From: Poronia punctata
Taxonomy: Eukaryota; Ascomycota; Sordariomycetes; Xylariales; Xylariaceae
Assembly (NCBI GenBank): GCA_022579005.1
Contig: MU401530.1
Span: forward strand, 1-64,000
DNA: 64,000 nt
Reading direction: 5' to 3'
A program made the position numbers and the translations under genes. Below the pieces are notes generated by a model, which was not told where the DNA came from, made no database searches, and saw nothing but the letters and a program-made list of their open reading frames with translations. Of this stretch, positions 36,884 to 46,957 are shown one piece after another (positions within the stretch are counted from its first letter, which is position 1; every line of letters starts with the position of its first letter).

Positions 36884-38886
36884 CTATGATGTCGTTTCCC
36901 CAGCATTCTCCTGACTAACGTTATCAGACTTTACCGAGTCTCGAGAACTCTTGGCCTTGAACCGTGAATGCGCAATAGATTCGAGAGATAAACCCCGAGT
37001 TTCCTTCAAGAACAAGAAAGTGAGAATGGCAATGGCGAGATCGAATATTCCTGCGTACATATCAATATCAATATCAATTTGTGACAGATAGGTAAGTGAT
37101 TGATTGATAGATAGAGAGATATTGACATACCCCATAGGAGAAATGTTCCCCAACCAAGAGAATCAATCATATAAGGAGTCGTGAGCGAAAAGACGAAATT
37201 CCAAAGCCATTGCGAAGCTACACCAATCGCAATACCCGGTTCACGGATCCGGGCCGAGAATATCCTTTTTAAAATGTAGACGTCAGTCTTTCTATTTATC
37301 TTCTTCTTTTCTTCCCAAGTAGGGAGTGATGACAAAGACTTTGGTTATACAATACTTACTCGGATACATAAGGCCAAGGCATAGGTCCCCAACTAAAATT
37401 ATACGCTACAACAAAGAGATAGATGAGGGCAATGGTTGCGATAGCCGCAGGTCTTACTGTTGTTGTTGTTGTTTCTTCTTGTTGTTGTTGTTGTTGTTCA
37501 GCAGGAAAGGACTTGACGACTGCTGCTGTGGTGATTTGACAAGCGGCCATGAATACTGCACCGCCTATAAGGACCTGTCGACGGGATAGACGTTCCGAGA
37601 ACCAGAGGACGAAGATTCCGCAAGCAACTACTTTGACTGCGCCGAATATGGCGGTTATGAGTAAGCTTTGATCGCCACCACTGCCGACGATGAGTTTGAA
37701 ATATTGCGGTCCGAAATATGCGAACGCGGTGGCGCCCGTGGCTTGTTGGGCTGTGAAGATGGCGAATGAGGCAAATACTCTTTTGAAGTTGTCGGGTTGT
37801 AACAGCTCTATTTTACATACTTGATTAGCGAAGATGGAAAATAATGATTGGGACCGATGAGTAAGTAACGTACCCTTGAACCGAAAGCCTTCGGTAGCAT
37901 GAACTTCCGCAATCACACCATTCCGGATCTCGTCCATTTCCTGTACTGTCGTCTGAGAACTATCGGCGCGGATCCACTGTAGACTCTCCCACGCTTCTTC
38001 GTGACGGCCCTTTTTCGTAAGCCATCGTGTACTTTCCGGAAGAGTCAAGGTGCCGAAGCCGAGGATAGCGGCGGGAACAAGTTGGAGACCGATGGGGATT
38101 TGCCATTGCGCCGATCGCGTTTCTGGAATCCCCTTTGCTACGCCGTAGTCGACAAAGTATGAAACAAAGATACCCTATTTTTTTCCATAATTAATAACAG
38201 AATAGGGGTTAGATTCTCTTGTGGTGTGATTGCTTGCGTACAAAAGTGAAAAACCACTGAAAAAACGATCCCACCTGACCCCTCATCTCCTTGGGCATCA
38301 TCTCGCTATTAAACATGGGAACCACAACCGTAGCAGCACCGAGTCCCAGCCCAGCAATTACGCGCGCGATATAAAACGCCGTAAGCGAGTGCGTGTTTAC
38401 TGTCTGGATGATGGCGCCGATGGCAAATACTACCGAGGACAAGATGAGTGATTTCTTGCGACCGAGCTTGTCCGTTATGGGCCACGCGAGGAAGCAGGCT
38501 ACGAATGCGCCGAGTTGCTGTAAGCCGACTGAGAGGGAGTTTGTACGTGTTCCGGCATTCTTGTCATAGCGGTAGTCATTTTGGAATGAGGATAGGGTTA
38601 GGACGCCTCCTGATCTTTTCATTAGTGCCTGTGAAATAAATGCAACGGGGAGATACGACAATACCAACGCTGTTGAACAACAAATAGTTAGATAAGTAGT
38701 AAATGGAGCTGACGGACTGACTGCTTTTGCTTACATGCCGCTATCATAACCAAAGAGAAAGCCTCCGATACAGACTACGGAACCTAACCAGTAGGCTCGG
38801 ACTTTTCCTAATAAAGGACGATTCATTTCAATGTTGGTATTCGATTCTGATCTTGGGCGAAGTAAGGAGGTGCGCTCCTCGTCCAT
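36884..38886 (-). CDS. MFS sugar transporter
   Basis: A 524-residue membrane protein from six exons: 38735-38886, 38242-38614, 37874-38174, 37360-37807, 37131-37264 and 36884-37050. All introns are GT-AG with consistent phase. Sugar-porter motifs run in order: GFLFGYDSGISGGVLT in TM1, DKLGRKK after TM2, RVIAGLGLGA, PMFNSEMMPKEMRGQ, PIGLQLVP, PESTRWL, QQATGA, YNFSWGPMPWPYVSEIF and FLKETRGLSLESI. Twelve membrane helices are expected. A Gln-run (six) and Thr-run (five) sit in the external loop before TM10, coded by a TTG/TGT microsatellite (37450-37500). The first intron was chosen to keep GISGGVLT; the longer open frame would insert about 20 odd residues. The substrate is unknown (hexose-type by family). 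It is divergent from the sulfatase gene. Confidence 0.9.
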
Positions 38887-39754
38887 TTTTGGAGATACAG
38901 GGAAACAGCTTCACTTTTGCACCCCTTGCTACGAGTAAGTAGGTAATATGGGCTCTGCTTTAGGAGGGGTTACAGCACAACACACATATCACAACCGAAT
39001 TACAGGGTTCATGGTGACAGTTTGGAAGGAAGTGACGATCACGTCACTGAAGTTTGTCCAATAGAATGGAGGGTCGATGCATCATCTACAGTTTGGGAAA
39101 GATCGTAGGGGTTTCGAGCAAGGTATCCAATCATAATCGTTTTTGGGCGGGGTTTAGCACTGGGAACCTTTCTTACCCTACTCGCTCGGAGTTAATGGGA
39201 TAAGAAATCTAAGGTTAGGTACATGAACCTGACAGAAGGTACCTACTATCGACATACCTTACTTTATTATCTATGTGCCTAGGTACCTACTGTGCGTACC
39301 TATATGCCGCTTATTCTAATTATTCAACAGAAGCGGCGGTATATCTTGACTTTCCCATGATCCTACTACTGCGCCAGAGGGGTTGAACAATGAGAATATC
39401 CTACACAAAGTGCTGCGGACTGAGAGGATGGGGTAATGAATGAGATTTTGGCGTCTGGTGATCTCGGTCGCTGATGATCTTCGCATGCGGAGTTCCTGCG
39501 CCTTCCGGTGTCAATTGGTCCGGCTCTTCATATTATTATGCTGGGATACGACATTCCAGTTGTGGGGTAATGGAGGGGGGGGGGTGCCTTGGTAACAGGA
39601 GGTTCGCATTTATACTTTTCGGCTGCTTCTCGTAGGCTAAGGTCGTTACCGGTACACTATCATACCTGTCTTGTGGCACGGCATCTCGTTCTCTGTTGAA
39701 GACGGCAAGAGGACTTATTTCGGCAAAGAAAGACAGAACAACAAAAGATAAACA
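38887..39754. promoter_or_regulatory. 868-bp divergent promoter region, MFS transporter and sulfatase
   Basis: The two start codons face away from each other with nothing else between them. The middle (39215-39305) is rich in AGGTAC/ACCTAC motifs. A run of nine G lies near 39575. No specific regulator site can be named. Co-regulation of the pair is possible but only inferred. Confidence 0.5.
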
Positions 39755-41575
39755 ATGGCCTCCGGAAAGAAACCTAACTTCCTCGTCGTCGTTGCAGATG
39801 ATCTAGGCTTCTCCGATATTGGCCCCTTTGGTGGCGAGATCAACACGCCAAACCTCGACAAGCTCGCCAAGGATAGTGTCCTATTCACCGACTTCCATGC
39901 CGCAGCCGCATGCTCGCCATCGCGGGCTATGATCATGACGGGGACAGACCACCACATCGCCGGCCTGGGTAATTTGGTCGAATGGACCAACATATCCGGC
40001 CAAAACGACCCCGACGGAACCATGTCAACAGCCGTCCAGCGGGGAATGCCAGGTTATGAAGGGTATCTGAACGAACGCGTCGTCGCATTGCCCGAGTTAC
40101 TTCGTGACGGGGGCTATCACACCCTCATGGCGGGAAAATGGCATTTGGGACTGACACCAGAACGTAGTCCCAAAGTACGGGGTTTCGAACGAAGCTTTGC
40201 GCACCTTCCTGCCTGCAGTAATCACTACGCATACGAGCCTCAACTTGAAGGCGCGGATCAGATCCCCGAGTTCATGACTATGAGCTTTATTGCGCTACAC
40301 AGCGAGGACGGAGAATACGTCAAGAAATTGCCCGACGGTTGGTACTCCTCGGACGGCTACGGCGATAAGATGTTGCAGTACCTGAAGGATTGGAAAGACG
40401 GTGGGGACGAGAGACCCTTCTTCGGCTATCTCCCCTTCACTGCCCCCCATTGGCCGTTACAGGCCCCTCAGGAATACATACAGAAATACCGCGGCGTATA
40501 TGACGAGGGCCCCGAAGCTCTTCGTCAGAAGCGGCTACAGCGACTCAAGGAGCTTGGGATGATACCGAAGAACGTCGAGCCGCATCCCGTCGTGGCGGAC
40601 GAGGTGAAAGAGTGGAGCGAGATGAGCGACTTCGAACGTGCCAATTCTTGTAGAGCGATGGAGTGTTTCGCTGGCATGGTCGAGGCTATCGACGTAAATG
40701 TGGGCAAAATTACAAAGTATCTGGAAGAAATCGGTGAACTCGACAACACATTCATCTGTTTCCTTTCCGACAACGGTGCCGAGGGCGCAGCGTACGAAGC
40801 CTACCCCATCGTACAAAGCACCATGTTGCAACATTTGCAAAAGTACTACAACAACCACATCGACAACCTAGGCAACGGCGACTCATTCATCTGGTACGGC
40901 CCTAGATGGGCCCAAGCCTCCACTGCGCCAAGCAGGCTGTACAAGGCCTACACAACCGAGGGAGGGGTGCGTGTCCCTTATATGATGAAGCCTCCTAAAT
41001 CCTTTGGCGGCAATATTCCGGGAGGAAGCGTAACACACCAATTCGCGACCGTGATGGACCTTGCGCCCACGATCCTAGACATGGCAGGTCTGGAACATCC
41101 AGCGCCGACATACCAAGGAAGACAAATTGTGCCTATGCGAGGAAAGTCCATGGTTCCCTACCTGCAGCAAAAAGCCGAGACGATCCATGAAAAAGATTTT
41201 ATCAACGGATGGGAGACGTGCGGCAGAGCAGCCTGTCGTTGGGGCGATTGGAAGATTGTCTTTATACCGAAACCAAAAGGCCCGGAGCGCTGGCAGCTAT
41301 ACAATCTCGCCGACGACCCCGGCGAAGTCCACGACCTAGCGCAACATCAGCCGGAAAAGCTAAAAGAACTTATCAAACTCTGGGATATCTACGTGTTGGA
41401 GACTGGTGTTATACCGCTCTCGCCCGAGCTGGGAAACTGGATGGCGGCTATGGAGGATCAGATGCCGGAGAATGCGTGGATCGAGTATGAATATTGGAAG
41501 GATGGTGCCAGAGATGATCCGAAGAAGTTTACAAAGACTATCCCGCGCTTTCAGAGGCATGTTTCCGCTATATGA
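39755..41575 (+). CDS. arylsulfatase-type sulfatase
   Basis: An intronless 606-residue protein. The formylglycine signature CSPSR is at about residues 53-57, where Cys53 is oxidised to the catalytic formylglycine. Metal-binding ADDLG is at about 14-18 (Asp15, Asp16). GKWHLG and FLSDNGAEG, which supply further active-site and metal residues, follow. There is no signal peptide, so the protein is probably cytosolic. Length and domain order match bacterial-like type I arylsulfatases, which release sulfate from organic sulfate esters. The exact substrate is unknown. Lack of introns, in a window where most genes have them, is compatible with ancient transfer from bacteria but does not prove it. Confidence 0.93.
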   Translation: MASGKKPNFLVVVADDLGFSDIGPFGGEINTPNLDKLAKDSVLFTDFHAAAACSPSRAMIMTGTDHHIAGLGNLVEWTNISGQNDPDGTMSTAVQRGMPGYEGYLNERVVALPELLRDGGYHTLMAGKWHLGLTPERSPKVRGFERSFAHLPACSNHYAYEPQLEGADQIPEFMTMSFIALHSEDGEYVKKLPDGWYSSDGYGDKMLQYLKDWKDGGDERPFFGYLPFTAPHWPLQAPQEYIQKYRGVYDEGPEALRQKRLQRLKELGMIPKNVEPHPVVADEVKEWSEMSDFERANSCRAMECFAGMVEAIDVNVGKITKYLEEIGELDNTFICFLSDNGAEGAAYEAYPIVQSTMLQHLQKYYNNHIDNLGNGDSFIWYGPRWAQASTAPSRLYKAYTTEGGVRVPYMMKPPKSFGGNIPGGSVTHQFATVMDLAPTILDMAGLEHPAPTYQGRQIVPMRGKSMVPYLQQKAETIHEKDFINGWETCGRAACRWGDWKIVFIPKPKGPERWQLYNLADDPGEVHDLAQHQPEKLKELIKLWDIYVLETGVIPLSPELGNWMAAMEDQMPENAWIEYEYWKDGARDDPKKFTKTIPRFQRHVSAI

Positions 41576-41785
41576 TTTTCTAAATATACTACGAAGGGGA
41601 CGGGAGAGCGACGTCGACAAGATTCAAAAAGGCATATAATGTATAGAATAAGAGTTGCTACCTCGTATAATATCTGCGCTCTATCTTATTCATGTCATGT
41701 TTCGTCCCTCGATGTCTGTCGGGATTCCTCTCCCCTTCGAGTCAACAGTACTCCTCATCTGGGTGACTTGGCTATATCTTGCATC
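41576..41785. other. short 3' spacer after the sulfatase gene
   Basis: A 210-bp spacer between the sulfatase stop and the possible small minus-strand gene. It would hold both 3' ends. Nothing else is seen. Confidence 0.5.
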
Positions 41786-42001
41786 TTATTTCTTCGCCTG
41801 TGCCGGGGATGCCGGAGACTGACCCGCACGGGTCTCACCGCCGGACCGGTTGCTCGGAGCAACTGGTCTTATCGGCGTCAGTGGCGAGATATTAGGTGCT
41901 TTTTTGGCATTCGCGACTTGAAAAATCCATTTCTCGATCCTTACACGTGTTTGCGCGGCGGTAGGTGAAGTCGACGGAATCTGTGGACGGGGTGCAGACA
42001 T
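41786..42001 (-). CDS. possible 71-residue Pro/Ser/Ala-rich protein
   Basis: An uninterrupted 71-codon ATG frame. The product starts MSAPRPQIPSTSPTAAQTRV, has a short amphipathic stretch (RIEKWIFQVANAKKAP), then a Pro/Ser-rich tail ending in QAKK. There is no signal peptide, membrane segment or known domain. It would be convergent with the sulfatase and divergent from the DUF6590 gene. A 109-codon plus frame overlaps it but looks less protein-like. No family is recognised; it may be a chance frame. Confidence 0.4.
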   Translation of the reverse strand: MSAPRPQIPSTSPTAAQTRVRIEKWIFQVANAKKAPNISPLTPIRPVAPSNRSGGETRAGQSPASPAQAKK

Positions 42002-42340
42002 TTTTGCTCGGTAAACAAAGAAATAGTTTCTAGTTTCGATTTGGTAGGGAACAATAGTATTGAATGAAGAAACTCAAAGGACGTTGATACAATACGATTT
42101 ATAGGTTGACGAAACAAGAGGGTTGTTGGATAGATGGATGAACAAAGGAAATGAAAGGACAGGAATGAGGTATATATAGACGTTGGTCTGCCCACCTAAC
42201 CAGCCGGCTTTTCTTTTGTGTTTCCCATCAGAGATACAAACAAGCTATTTAGAGTCACGGACTTATTTATTTGCTAACACCTTTCGCCATCTACACAACA
42301 ATAACAGCAACAACATACTCACTCATCTTTTACCGTCATC
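42002..42340. other. upstream region of the DUF6590 gene
   Basis: A 339-bp spacer. The last 100 bases contain AACAACAAC-type and CATC-rich sequence typical of a 5' leader. No other element is seen. Confidence 0.45.
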
Positions 42341-43549
42341 ATGCAATACGGACAGCAGCAATCATATAGCCGGAGCCGGATCTCCAAACCTCAAAGTTTC
42401 TCGCGTTACAATCACAATCACAGTCGCAGCCAACCAACACCCCGTCGCGAGAGTCAGAGCTACAGCCAGCGCCGCGAGAGTCAGAGTCAGAGCCACAGCC
42501 ATCGTCGACCTCAGTCAGGAAGAACAGTTGAATACCTAGACCAATGGAACCCCTTATCCGACCGAAACCATTACCAAAAAATCGACCAATGGCGCAAGAG
42601 AAAACAACCGGAGAACCTAGGATTCCGAAAAGACCAAAGAGCCAAATTCCCTTTCGGGTCATCTACATGTACATCAACATCTACATCTTCATCTGCATCT
42701 AAAGGTAATGTCAACGAAGGAGGGCGTCTCCGCAGCAATAGCTCATCATCCTTTTCTTCTTCTTCACTATCACGATCAGAAGAGACACCAGATACTAACA
42801 TCATCCTCAAGCCCTCCACAATGTCCCAAACCTTTAGCCAAGAACTATCCAACTACAAGTCCACATCCACATCCAACCCCAATCCAACCCCACCCCACCC
42901 CCGCTCCCGCGCCCTCCGCGTCTCCGGCGCCGAATTCTCCGCAAAAATAGCCCGCGATCTAAAATCCTGGTCCCATGCCCAGGGGCTGTTATACGGGCAA
43001 AACACCGCCTCCCTCCGCGACACAGACCGACTACATCTACCTAGCGAATATACCATCGGGACCATCTTCAGCGCACCCCATCACGCGCCCGGACACGGCG
43101 GCGACGACCGCTGGGTATCAGTTACAGACCCACACAACACCGCAACCCCCTTCGGGGTCGTGTATTCGAAATATCGCAAGATGATTGTCGCGAAGACATT
43201 TGCCGAACACTGCGTCTGCGTCCCCGTGTATTCCCATCGAGGAAGAGGGTTAGATGGGAAGAGGGGGGATTGCGTGGATGAATATGTGAGTATTAGAGAT
43301 GTGGCTGATCGCGATCCTTTGCCCGTCGAGGGGAATACTAGGTTTCCTTTACTAGCTGTGGGGAACCAGGGGGGCAGGGACGGGAGGAGGACGAGGAGGT
43401 GTATCATCTCGGGGAGAAGCGAGGTCAAGGTTTCGGAAATGTTGACGCATAGGTATGCTACGCCGGCTACGATTGAGGGGTTTTTGGACGTGGGGACGGA
43501 TTCTATCGAGAGGTTGTTGGATTTGGTGAGGATGGTTAGTTTGTGTTGA
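42341..43549 (+). CDS. DUF6590 domain protein
   Basis: An intronless 402-residue protein. The first 170 residues are low complexity: Ser/Arg/Gln/His-rich repeats (QSYSQRRESQSQSHSHRR), then a Ser/Thr run and a Pro/His stretch. The rest carries a DUF6590-type domain at about residues 225-395: EYTIGTIFSAPHH, TPFGVVYSKYRKMIVAKTF, CVCVPVYSHRGRGLDGK, EYVSIRDV. These match the order of conserved blocks in that fungal family. Function is unknown. The N-terminal SR-like repeats suggest a disordered, possibly RNA-associated region, which is inference only. The final residues after the domain read normally to the TGA. Confidence 0.82.
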   Translation: MQYGQQQSYSRSRISKPQSFSRYNHNHSRSQPTPRRESQSYSQRRESQSQSHSHRRPQSGRTVEYLDQWNPLSDRNHYQKIDQWRKRKQPENLGFRKDQRAKFPFGSSTCTSTSTSSSASKGNVNEGGRLRSNSSSSFSSSSLSRSEETPDTNIILKPSTMSQTFSQELSNYKSTSTSNPNPTPPHPRSRALRVSGAEFSAKIARDLKSWSHAQGLLYGQNTASLRDTDRLHLPSEYTIGTIFSAPHHAPGHGGDDRWVSVTDPHNTATPFGVVYSKYRKMIVAKTFAEHCVCVPVYSHRGRGLDGKRGDCVDEYVSIRDVADRDPLPVEGNTRFPLLAVGNQGGRDGRRTRRCIISGRSEVKVSEMLTHRYATPATIEGFLDVGTDSIERLLDLVRMVSLC

Positions 43550-45803
43550 GATAAGGTGAGTCAGTTTCCGCCTCGCCCCCCCCTCCCCCCCCCCCACCTT
43601 TCTTTTGTTATTAGTCCATTCCGCTTTCTCTTTTTCTTGGTCAAGAGGTAAGTGTGTGTTTTTTTTTTTTGATAAAGGTTTGAAAACCCCTATGTGGTGG
43701 TGGCTTGTGACGTCTCCACGTAGACTATACCTATAACACACCTGACTGACTGGCTGACGCCCGATTACATATCTCATTTGTCTTTGGTTTGGTTTAAAGT
43801 TGTACAAGGTGGTCTAGATAACTTGCCCAAAAAAAAAACCAGCATTTTTAAAGTTGCCTTACTTGCCTTACTTGCCTTACTTGACTTGTTTAACGTACTT
43901 TGACTCATAGACAACTTACTTGGGTAGGTACTTACACAGCAAAATCACGGCCACTGTTGCCTTGTTCGTCGCCCTGTCCTGTACGACGTTCACCTTGCTA
44001 TATTGAGCCCACGTGGTTTAACTGTGACATTTGACTACCTAAGTAGGTAGTCAAGGTTGTTCAAGCTAACAAGAACCTTCTTGATAACTCTCACCTTACG
44101 CAAGTAAAACAACGAGTGAGTGAATGAGTGTCGACCATCTCTGATCTGAGGCTAGTATGTTAAGTATTTAGTATATGGTAAATATTATACATTTGATAGA
44201 GATACCTATGGTTTTTGCAGCAATATATAAGTACAGGCAGAAAAGTCTAATAGATTTATAGAAGTTGAGAGGAGAGCGCATGACCCCTTTTTGACTTGCG
44301 CTACTTGTACAGGATATGCTACACTTTCTGGAAACAGGAGATTTATTGTTCTTTGCGCCAAATTTATTATTTACACTTACTTTTTACATACACTCATCTT
44401 ACTCTGCAGGTTTTTCTTTCTTTTGGTTTGCAATTTTCATAAGCCTTTTGGTTTGACTTGGACCTATTATGTAGTATTCTATGTTTATTATCTATCTCGG
44501 ACCTATCTATACATATATAGAAAGGGGGGGGGACTGGTTTATCTTGTCTAACCACGTGGTAATCTAGATGCTAAGAAGTTGGCCAAGCAAACTTTAACAG
44601 TTTAGCTCCAGGTGCTTTTTAGTAGAACCTAAAGTTCATATAGGTAACTCTGTAACCATGTCGGAGTCTTTCTTCATCACCTTGAAAATAGTTAGACCAT
44701 CTCATCCCATTAGCTAAACCCCCAAAACTACCTACCTACCTATACAAATGTTGCAAGACTTGCTAGAGAAAAAGTGAACTATAGATCCCTAGTTAGTCAT
44801 CTAGGTTCCTCAAGAATGGAAATAGACCTCATATTCAAGTTTTGGCTTGGCTCTCAGTACGGTTACCATGTCAAATCGATAGAAATCATGCTAACCCAGA
44901 CAACTAACGGCGTTCTCCAGTGTCATGAGGCGCGCAAAACATTCCCAACGAAAATCATGGACCCCCCCCCCCCTCAGTCGGTTTTTGAACACGAGGCGAT
45001 CTCGAACTCACCTATTACCCCGTATAATTACTAGTTCTGTCATATTAGTCCAGTAGGTACCTACCCTACCCGTAAGCGAGACGACGAGGTACCTACTAGA
45101 GCGATCTTGGCTAAACGGTCACGATCTCACATCTATATTATTAGCTTCGCGCCTTTATGGACAGCTAAAAGTTTAGCATGTGTCTTTATACGTGAGGGGA
45201 AATCTGACGATAAAATAGAGGCCTACGTGGTACGATACCTGGTAGGTGGGCAATGACTTAAAGTGACGACGCAACTAGGTAGATAGAATACGACTTTTTT
45301 ACTTTCTCCTCGGCTAGGGTAATTAATACCTAACAATCTCGGGGTTTAATGGACTAGGCACCGATTGTAGAGGTAGGTATGTGAGGAGCTTTTAATGCTA
45401 TTAATTTCGTTGAGGGGGAACTTTGTGAGTTCTTGGGGCTTATTGGCGGGTTGGAATATGATCCGCATGGAAAGAGTTGTTTTAGGGTCCCTGAGTTTAG
45501 GACTGGCTGGCTAGGTTAGGGGGTTGTTTATGGATGGTTGGGAAAGGTACTTGGGACTGGGCCAAGCCGGAGAGGAAAGCATCATCTTGTTACATTTCTG
45601 GTGTAGACGCGGTATTTTGTGTTTGGAGTGCATGTGATAGATGCGTTGTTGGCATATCATGATAAACACCGTCCACGATGTTTTACCTCGTAATATTCGA
45701 GTGGTTTTAACTGACCCATCAACTATATTCTGTTTGCAAGCCTAACTACAGTGAAATATATATGCCTCGCTAAAGACCGTCTATCTCATGTTATCAAACG
45801 TTG
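43550..45803. other. 2.25-kb intergenic region with simple repeats and a hairpin
   Basis: No supported gene. It contains C runs near 43577-43600 and a T run near 43660. CTTACTTGC is repeated three times near 43858-43885. A perfect hairpin is at 44031-44054 (arms TTGACTACCT, loop AAGT). ACCTACCT motifs lie near 43923, 44728 and 45055. The frames at 44291-44551 and 44774-45034 lack domains. Confidence 0.55.
44031..44054. repeat. perfect 10-bp inverted repeat with 4-base loop
   Basis: Arms TTGACTACCT and AGGTAGTCAA flank AAGT. It is not next to a gene end (the DUF6590 stop is 480 bp away), and no T tract follows, so it is not an obvious terminator. It may be a footprint of a small inverted-repeat element or chance within ACCTACCT-rich DNA. 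Confidence 0.7.
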
Positions 45804-46957
45804 TTATAGGCACTGGTGGTAGTAGTCGTTCAGGGGCGTGCAGGTGGTACCCGCAGCACACAGTGTGCAGCCAGTCCAAGTGGCGCCGCCGCATTGACTG
45901 AAACACAAGAATGTCAGTAACTGGATATCAAAGTACGAGAGCAGGTAATCAATCGTTTTACTCACTTGTACTGGGTAGCTGTGCAGCCGGTAGGACTGGT
46001 GGTCGGTGACGAAGTCGTCTTAGTTGATGTCACCGTCGTCTTGGTAGTAGTGGAAGTCGACAGGGTAGTGCTAGAGTGTGTTGTCGTGCTGGAAGAACCA
46101 CCACCCGACGATGAACCTAAACCAAGGCGTCAGCTCTCCATCACATTCATAACATAAATAAGCTATCATGCTTGCTCACCGGATCCAATCTTGGTCGTGA
46201 GGCTGCCGCTCTCGATATATACACCCGAGAAGTAGAGATCCTCTAGTCCGTCGGGGTAGCCGTCACGGGGCAACTCCAGAACGCCCAAGTGCCAGTCCGC
46301 GCCGTTGCTGGACGCGGAAACGGAAACAGCAGGGACGGTCAACGTCAGATCGTCGGAGCCGGTCGAGTGCCAGAAGGCGACGGTGTTGGCAGAGAAGTCA
46401 ATCTCGTATGCCACGTTGTGCCACACGTCGGCGGTGAACTCGGTCTGCCACTTGGTCTGTCCGCTAGCCATCCAGCGGAGGTTGGGGTCCGAGGTGCCGC
46501 CGGAACCGCTCAGCCAGCCGACCTTCATCTCGGTGAAGTGGCTCTCGAAGAAGTTGACCTGGTGCTCGCGCGTCGTCGCCGGCGCGTTCGTGTTGCTGCG
46601 CTTCATGCTGAAGTGGTACCACACCTTGCCTTGGTTGATGGCCGCCGTGGTCTGGGGGATCAGTTCCGTGCGACGCATGTTCTGGCCGTTCCAGTACGCC
46701 GTCGAGTCGAGGGTGATCTTGACACCCTGCTTCGAGGTCGTGTCGGCCGGGTTCTTGTAGTCCGAAGACAGGTTGACATAGTCCGTCACGGAGCCGGAAC
46801 CGTGGATATACCACTGGTAGGGACCGACTTGACTGCCCCACGACCATTTATTCAGGTCGCTGGCCGAAGACATGTCGTTGAAGCGGCCATCCCATAGCAC
46901 CGTGCCACAGGCGGCAAGTTGGCTGCTAGCCAGGGAAAGGAGCCACGAGTATCTCAT
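45804..46957 (-). CDS. secreted GH131 beta-glucanase with C-terminal CBM1
   Basis: A 340-residue protein from three exons (46180-46957, 45966-46116 and 45804-45897), with GTGAGC and GTGAGT donors. A signal peptide ([18 protein letters not shown]) is followed by a GH131 domain to about residue 255: [56 protein letters not shown] Ser/Thr-rich linker (about 40 residues, coded by exon 2) follows. The last 37 residues are a fungal CBM1: [34 protein letters not shown], with the aromatic and Cys pattern that binds cellulose. GH131 enzymes act on beta-1,3, beta-1,4 and beta-1,6 glucans in fungi. The modular form suits attack on plant cell walls. An intron splits the CBM between Asn and Gln. Confidence 0.94.

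Noticed and set aside
46289..46897. 202-codon frame antisense to the GH131 gene
   Set aside because: The GH131 frame has a signal peptide, family motifs and a CBM1; the antisense frame is an effect of GC-rich third positions.
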